A DNA stretch of 26,649 nucleotides, taken from assembly GCA_001655205.1 (NCBI GenBank), contig LPNZ01008245.1, positions 1 through 26,649 of the forward strand. The letters are read 5' to 3'. The translations under genes and the position numbers were made by a program. The stretch is from Lenisia limosa. Lineage: Eukaryota > Breviatea. A model generated the notes under the pieces. That model had not been told where the DNA came from. It was given only the letters and a program-made list of their open reading frames with translations, and did not search any database. Positions 20,901 to 26,649 of this stretch are shown one piece after another (the stretch's first letter is position 1; the number at the start of each line of letters is the position of its first letter).

Positions 20901-23559
20901 AGAAAAGGTTGGTTCAATGGGTGAAAAGTTTTGGCAACCAGTTATGTGATGGATGACCCTTTCAGAAGAAGCGACTGACATATCGAATTGCTTCAATACT
21001 CATGCTGAAGCCCATTCGTATCCTCCTGGTCGGTTGGGACTCTTTGTACCCTCACTCTCTTTCCTTTTTGCAATTTATACAGAATAGCTAATGTTCTCAG
21101 ATTCTTCTGTTCTTGATTTTCCTCGGCGTGAGCCTCTACCTTGTTTTTGTCAAGCTGGAGGAGGGGCTGAGTACTGAAGAAATTGTACCAGATGGGTAAG
21201 TGGGGATTGTTAGGAATTCAATTTAGTCAAAGAGTTGACAATTATCAATAAATCCTCTCTGGAATAGTATGCTGTGATTTTTGAGACTGATTCAGACGGT
21301 TTTGATTGAACTGACGACTTTAGCTCTTACGTCTCCGAATTTTCCGACCTTATTGGACAATACTTCTCTGATTTGGGTGTTTTGGTATGCTTGGACCTGT
21401 GTTATATTCATGTTTTCTGTTTCCATGCTGTCATGTGAACACAATGACCTTATGCTCTCACTCCCATATTGTACAGGCTCTGACATTATTAGGTTGCTGT
21501 TGTCACCAAGGACATTGATTACTACAAGCTCTACAAAACTAAGATTCAGGAGCTCACCAATGACCTAAAGGCTGGTGAGAGGGCGGAAACAATGACCTAA
21601 AGGCTGGTGAGAGGGTTCCCAGAACCATTGATGATAATTGCTCCTGTCATTCATGCTTTCAGGAAAGTTTACTGCAGATCAGTTCTACCTGTCTAGTGTC
21701 TGGAAGGAGATGGTTGCGTTCGAGAACTACCTCACAGGACTCGGTAGGTGATGTTCAAGGCTGCCTCTCTTGTTACAGGACGCAATTTATTCTTTAGCTC
21801 TCTACGACGAGGCTCTGGACACTGACACTCTCTTCTATGCTCGGTTGAAGCAGCTCCTTGAACTGGTATGTGTATGGGCCAAATTAATTCATTGACAAAA
21901 ACTTCATCATGTTCCAAAATGATAAAATATCATTAAGGACATCACTACATCACATTGGCTTATGAAATTCTAATTTTATGTAAACCTGAAGAAAATTATG
22001 GGATTCCCTAATACCCACTTATGCGCCGTAGTAACATATCATAAAATTTATTGTGATATGTTACTACGGCGCATAAGTGGGTATTAGGGGAGCTTTAGTG
22101 GTAATAAAAGCCCTCGTATGATTCCTTGGCTTCCTTGCCCCAAATTGACCCCTGTAGAATCCTGGACTGAAGAAGAGTGTTGTTTGGAACGCTGATGAGT
22201 CCCGCTTGGCCTATGCCAAAATCGAATATCGCCATATGGCCACGTCATCATCCACCCAGGTTAGTGGACTGTTGCCTTGGTGCTGGGATGATGGTCGGAA
22301 TATCATAGTATATTTCACCGGGTCTAGTCTCCTCTTGTCTTCATAAATGCGTTTCTTACTCTATTAGGAAACAGATGCCATGGTTGAAGCCCGTGAGATT
22401 GTCGATTCCTACGATTCAACCCTCAGTGATCCTTTCGCCTATTCGGATAAGTACAGTTTGAGGGGATGAAGGAATGGCAAGTCAGATGAGATACACTAAG
22501 CTTGACCAAATGAAATTTCCTTACCGCTTAGTTTACACTGAGATGTATCTGCTGATCATTGAGGAAGCCGTTTCCAACCTCGTTCTTTCTGCCAGTGAGC
22601 CTCGCCTGGACTCTTCTTTTCGTTTATTTACACCATGGCACATGATACTCCTCTCCTCATTCTAACGCTGCAGTCTGTGTCCTGTTCGTGTTTATGATGT
22701 TCATCCACCCTGGCGTGTCAATCATGGTTGTTTTCATTGTTGGTATGATTGACATTGGTATGCAGGGGGTTTGACACAAGATCAATGACATGGCTGAACA
22801 TGACGTTGTCCTTTTCTTCACTTNNNNNNNNNNNNNNNNNNNNNNNNNNNNNNNNNNNNNNNNNNNNNNNNNNNNNNNNNNNNNNNNNNNNNNNNNNNNN
22901 NNNNNNNNNNNNNNNNNNNNNNNNNNNNNNNNNNNNNNNNNNNNNNNNNNNNNNNNNNNNNNNNNNNNNNNNNNNNNNNNGGGTGGAGAGAGCCGTCCAG
23001 GCCATCGATGAGATGGCTATTCCGATCATCGGAGGCGCTGTCGCCACGTTCCTTGGCGTGCTGATGCTTGCCTTCGCCAACAACGCACTTACAAGGTAGG
23101 GTGACTAGGCTTCTTTCGTTATGGCGGCTTATTTACTGAAGGTGTTATTTTCCCCCATAGCATAGTGACCCCCCTTCCCCCCAGGATTTTCTTCCAAATG
23201 GTATCAGGAACTGTGCTGATCGGCGTTTTGCATGGTATCCTTTTCCTGCCCTGTGTGTTGTCCTTTGTCGGGCCGCTCCAGACTGTACACGACTCATCAT
23301 CTGCTATGACGCCTTCGCTGAAACAGCAACAATGTGGGCGTTCTGACTCAAGGCACACTAAAAAGCCTGTTTGAATCTTTTTATTTCACAAAGGACTAAG
23401 GTGAAAGTCATGGATGCAGTATCCCCATCATTTCTCTTCTTCTTCCGTAACATTCCAGCCAAGGCACCTCCTCCAGCCATTTCAATGGAGACTATCGACA
23501 GCAATGGGAGAGTTCAGACCCCGGAGCCAATCACTCCCGAGAGTCAGGATCAGGCGTGA
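17949..23559 (+). CDS. Patched/NPC1-like RND-family membrane protein
   Basis: Polytopic membrane protein of the Patched/Dispatched/NPC1 group, about 950 residues. Exons: 17949-18027, 18066-18182, gap to 18526, 18958-19185, 19302-19363, 19450-19534, 19614-19711, 19796-19914, 19995-20072, 20162-20221, 20328-20397, 20475-20561, 20615-20675, 20734-20907, 20966-21028, 21101-21195, 21324-21384, 21493-21574, 21663-21743, 21798-21865, 22158-22259, 22368-22450, 22491-22594, 22674-22757, gap to 23095, 23185-23368, 23401-23559, in phase throughout. TM1 is NPCLVVFLSLMVFCYLAG. Next come a Cys-rich lumenal/extracellular loop (THEDLCARSSEDSDC onward), a sterol-sensing-like bundle (ILLTFIFLVF, LSVVALFCILLAVASG, GVFITLTTATT, AFIAGANTVFPAVQNF), a second loop starting PDGSYVSEF, FPYRLVYTEMYLL before TM8, and the C-terminal GGAVATFLGVLMLAFA and VLIGVLHGILFLPCVLSFVG. 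The C-terminal tail is polar. The TM4 motif GIGVDD/N of the family reads GIGMANT here, so the first Asp is missing. Substrate unknown; sterol or lipid is plausible from the family. Confidence 0.9.
18278..18454. other. Assembly gap (177 N)
   Basis: Hides the region after TM1 and the start of extracellular loop 1 of the RND-type protein, including the exon edge that follows phase 1 at 18182. Confidence 0.95.
18903..18957 (+). repeat. Poly-C intron 3' end, related motif (RND gene intron 18527-18957)
   Basis: Ends with caaatattt, then tttttccttcagtta, a 10-C run, tccccag. The order caaatatt - ttccttc - gtta - poly-C - AG is the same as in the DRC2 intron copy at 16431-16490, with weaker identity. 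Confidence 0.55.
21558..21615 (+). repeat. 32-bp-period tandem duplication across a 5' splice site
   Basis: Two identical 26-bp copies (21558-21583 and 21590-21615), separated by six bases (cggaaa). Each contains the last codons of the exon and the donor ggctggtgagaggg. Phase requires use of the first donor (21575). Splicing at the second would add an in-frame TAA at 21598. Confidence 0.9.
22006..22089. repeat. Perfect 36-bp inverted repeat (hairpin) in an intron
   Basis: Arms 22006-22041 and 22054-22089 are exactly complementary over 36 bp, with a 12-nt AT-rich loop. It lies in RND-gene intron 21866-22157, at 292 nt the second longest fully resolved intron of that gene. The ends read ccctaatacc and ggtattaggg. 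Possible identities are a young MITE or foldback insertion, or a hairpin RNA precursor. No target-site duplication is evident. Confidence 0.9.
22824..22980. other. Assembly gap (157 N)
   Basis: Removes about the TM10 region of the RND-type protein, including where a second conserved acidic residue would lie. The exon after the gap starts in phase 2. Confidence 0.95.
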
Positions 23560-24414
23560 GTCGACGACGTTAGAGGTCTATAAGGTTTTTTAGTTTTCTT
23601 GTTCAATCTCAAGGTTGTTGTGGGACCCCCGTTTCTTATTTCTGTTTATAATATTCAATGTATAAATCATAGTCATTCAAAGGATTCTGTTTACGGAAGT
23701 CTAATCTTAGTCTGATGGGGCAGCTATAAAGACTATTGCTTCATCCGGGGTAAACTCCCCAGGATTTGCATGATTTGTCGGCGGAAGGTGGAGTGTGAAA
23801 AGGCGGAAGGCGGAGTTAATATTGTGATTTTTGACACCTCAGGTTTTTTTGAAAAAGAAATTTGTCTTGTACCGACCAGCCACATACACTGTTATTACGT
23901 TCGTTATTATTGCGTTATTAATTGTCTATTTACGACGGGCCACAGTTCCTGTTCGGGAGGGTTGGTTTTCGCTGTTTTGGCTGTATTCAGTGTCCCACAA
24001 TTGATATTCAATTTAACAGTGACGGGTGAGGCCCAACTTTTATTGAGATGGAGACCACGCGCCATGCGCCATATGCCTGCCGCCCTCGCACCCGCGGCTC
24101 GGATAAACTGGTGTAACAACTTTTCCTTCAGGTTTCCTTTGGGTTTCCTTTGTGATATTCATTAGCAGATTAGAGCACAACTCCATAAGTCCATAAGTAT
24201 ATAAGGAGACCCATTTGGTGCCAATCTATCGCTTAGACTCGACTGTCCTTCACCTTTAATCATTACAAGGCACCTTCAACTGCTCTTGTAAGCGGAACAC
24301 AGTGTTAAATAAGTAAATAAATAAATAAAACATATTTTGCATCATTTTCAGCATTTTTCACAAGACGATTTTTTAGTTCATCGACCTTCCGCGCTTCTTC
24401 AGGAGTGTTGCCCA
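23560..24414. other. Intergenic region RND gene-MFS gene
   Basis: 855 bp, the longest gene-free stretch. It contains a plus-strand ORF of 131 codons (23770-24165) with no recognisable domain, a purine-rich ggcggaagg duplication at about 23779-23813, a direct duplication ccataagtccataagt at 24181-24196 followed by tatataagg, and an aaataaataaataaa stretch near 24311-24328. No tRNA or other RNA gene is evident by eye. The MFS promoter should be in the right half. Confidence 0.6.
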
Positions 24415-26649
24415 ATGACTTCTGAAACGGAGAAAAAGGTGGGGAGGAGAGTGGGAAGAGAAAATGCGAGATGAGAAGATTGGTGGAGCAGACTGATACG
24501 CATTCTTCATTTCTTCATATCGCAGGCGAAGCAGTTGCGAAGAAAAGCCCTTTTTTATGCATGCCTGGGAGTGTTCATTGATGGTATTGGAACCAGTATC
24601 ATTGTACCGGTTCTGGCCTATTATGCTGATCAGTGGGGGGTGGGGACATGCTCACACTCATCTTTCTTCTGGTGTTGTGGATGCGCAATCTTCTATCAAT
24701 GTGCATTTGCGTAATTGCCTAGGTTCAATGCTACCGCTCTGATGGTGGGGCTCCTCTTCACGTCCTATGCAGCAACAATGGCTCTTTGTATTCCCATTTG
24801 TGGGTGGTGCTTTTTTCCTGATTCATCTTTATAATTGACACTTCAGGGGGCTCACTAAGTGATAAGATTGGAAGGCGAGTGGTGGTTCTGGTCCTGATTC
24901 TTGGTTCATCGGTAGCCTTCTTCATCCAAGGTTTGCAGCGGTTAATCAACTAAACCACCAGGTATTGCACCAACTTACATCATCCTGCTGGTCGGAAGGC
25001 TCCTAGGCGGAACGTTTGCCGGTACTCAGACAGTAGCCATCGCAGTCATTGGCGACCTTTACACCGGAGTAGGTTATTTGGAACTGTGACCATGACTGGG
25101 TATTGAATAACCAAAGAATGCTCTGAAGTCTTTTTGACAAGCCAGATGGACGTGGCTGTCATGCAAGGTCGACTTGGAGGCGTGACAGGCGTGTCTTTTG
25201 TCATTGGACCGGTTATTGGTGGGTGGCATTGTCATTCCTTGGTTCATGACTTCATCATTTCAAAAGTGACTTTATTAGGAGCCATTGCATCAACTTACTC
25301 CTACTCCACGCCGTTTTTTCTCTCTTCATGTGGGGGGAGGGGGGGTTGTAGATTATCAAATCTGGATACTTTTTATGCTCCCGGCAATTGTTCCCATTGG
25401 TCACTTCTTCAGTGTTTGCCTTTGTGGCTTTCTTCTTTGCTTTATTTGGGATGTTGGAGACCAACAAGCTCATGAAGCCTCGGTGGTTCTCACCGTCCTC
25501 CAGAAACTATTCCATTCTGGTATGTTTCAGGCTAGGGTACCGTCCATCCTTTTGTAAGATAACAAATGTAGAAAGAGCGCCTTTTAGAAGGCGCCAAAAG
25601 TGAACTCAAACCCACTGGGACTTTTGAGGAATCAAGCGTGGAGGCTGAAGTAGTTGCTGAGAGCTCTGAAGAAAACATGTAGGATGGAATTCGAGAACGA
25701 TTACTTCTGATAATATGTGACCACTATTTGTAATTTTCATCAGAGAGGAAGAGTCAACCTGTAAGTCTGAAGAGTGTGTGAAGAAGAGTGAAGATGACAT
25801 TTCTGTCAAAATGGATGAAACTGGAGAAGAAGATAAGACCAAGAGTCCACTTGTCCAAGAGGTAAGTTGTGAACACACTTCTCACAATGAAAGTTTCAAT
25901 ATCCTAGTCTTATGTTGTGACTTTTCAGGGTATGAAACTGTCAATGATATGCTGCTACATCATTGGTTTCTGCATTTGCCTTGTTTTCTCCATTCTCAAC
26001 GTGGTGATTCCCCTCTTCATGAGGTTGGTCGAATATGCCATGTGTTGTTTAATGGACAAGTGACAAATGGGACTACGGGGCCTTGGAAGTTGGTTTCCTG
26101 ATATCTGTCAACAGTTTGAACTATGCACTGAGTCAGGTTTGTTGGGAAAAGTATAGTTATTCATGTTTACACCGTTTGAATGGGATGTGACATTTCAATT
26201 GTGCTGACAGTCGCAGTCATTTGCGATCAAACCTCTTATGCAGTTAATGGGTCCAACAAAAATGAGTAAGGAATTGTGAACATGATGACGGATCAATTAC
26301 CGATTATGCAATACAACCTTACGAGATGTAGTGATATTTGGAGCTATTCTCCAGTCCTCTATTGGAGTTATGTTCTTGTGGCCTGACTTTTGGATGCTGG
26401 TAGGGCTCACTGACGACATTACTCATAATTACTTTTCAGGTTATCCACATGGAAATTGTTTTCTTCGGTACAGCTATACTGATTCCTGTCGTTGTCCAGC
26501 GACTTATGGCGTGAGTGGTGTCTATCTGCACCTGCAATAACGGATCGCCTAGTGAAATTGATTCATTTTTTATTTCTTCAGTATTGCCACCCCCGCGCGA
26601 ATGGGTGCCGTCCTGGGATTCTACAGCTCAGTGTGCGTCAGCTCCATGG
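24415..26649 (+). CDS. MFS transporter, DHA1-like (C-terminus outside window)
   Basis: Twelve-TM-type major facilitator; 431 residues and about ten TM segments are visible. Exons: 24415-24438, 24526-24632, 24723-24799, 24847-24930, 24962-25068, 25146-25218, 25279-25329, 25413-25519, 25572-25678, 25744-25861, 25929-26023, 26061-26136, 26211-26265, 26326-26399, 26440-26510, 26582-26649 (open at window end), all in phase. The start MTSETEKK gives a short cytosolic N-terminus before TM1 (YACLGVFIDGIGTSIIVPVL). Motif A reads IWGSLSDKIGRR between TM2 and TM3. TM4 carries LLVGRLLGGTFAGTQ. The motif C-like GVSFVIGPVIGG in TM5 points to a proton antiporter of the DHA1 type. A long acidic central loop (about 90 residues, SSVEAEVVAESSEEN and later KMDETGEEDK) joins the two halves. 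TM7 is ICCYIIGFCICLVFSILNVV. Substrate cannot be told from sequence. Intron 24931-24961 is only 31 nt. Confidence 0.9.

Noticed and set aside
22006-22089. Telomere-like CCCTAA/TTAGGG at the hairpin ends
   Set aside because: Only one degenerate unit per arm; too little to claim an interstitial telomere.
23770-24165. 131-codon plus-strand ORF in the 855-bp intergenic region
   Set aside because: No recognisable domain, no supporting splice context, and composition like non-coding DNA. Could be tested by RNA-seq.
25606-25878. Minus-strand 90-codon ORF
   Set aside because: Antisense to the acidic central loop of the MFS gene, whose exons there are well phased.

Overview
The window comes from a nuclear genome of an intron-dense, flagellated eukaryote, most likely a protist, in a draft assembly with 12 runs of N. 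The evidence is: every recognisable gene is cut by many short GT-AG introns; the exons rejoin in phase into eukaryotic families (copine, NOP56, dynein regulatory complex subunit DRC2, Patched/NPC1-type RND protein, DHA1-like MFS transporter, secreted LamG/EGF protein); and DRC2 implies a motile 9+2 flagellum. An intron-rich free-living metamonad such as Kipferlia would fit, but that is a guess from gene style, not something the sequence proves.

Layout. 1-7861 (minus): a large secreted or surface protein with a signal peptide, three LamG-like (concanavalin-A-like) modules and two EGF-like modules; its C-terminal part lies outside the window. 8277-11533 (minus): a complete 535-residue copine in 20 exons. 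11534-11812: a divergent promoter region. 11813-14096 (plus): NOP56, complete except for one gap. 14435-17809 (plus): DRC2/CCDC65. 17949-23559 (plus): a 12-TM-type Patched/NPC1-like RND protein. 24415 to the window end (plus): an MFS transporter, C-terminus outside the window. Only about 2 kb of the window lies between genes.

The genes do not form one pathway. They mix housekeeping (NOP56 in box C/D snoRNPs), flagellar motility (DRC2), calcium-dependent membrane binding (copine) and surface or transport functions (LamG/EGF protein, RND, MFS). The main points of interest are in the introns. Introns of unrelated genes share a poly-C 3' end, and two share about 60 nt of sequence. Five introns have a G-run directly after the 5' splice site. 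The four shortest resolved introns (31-32 nt) all begin GTTTG. One intron holds a roughly 305-bp element with long terminal inverted repeats, another holds a perfect 36-bp hairpin, and one 5' splice site is tandemly duplicated. Together these suggest active intron or transposon dynamics, possibly introner-like elements.

Method limit: exon boundaries were placed by hand from GT/AG sites, reading phase and family resemblance. They were not checked against transcripts or databases.
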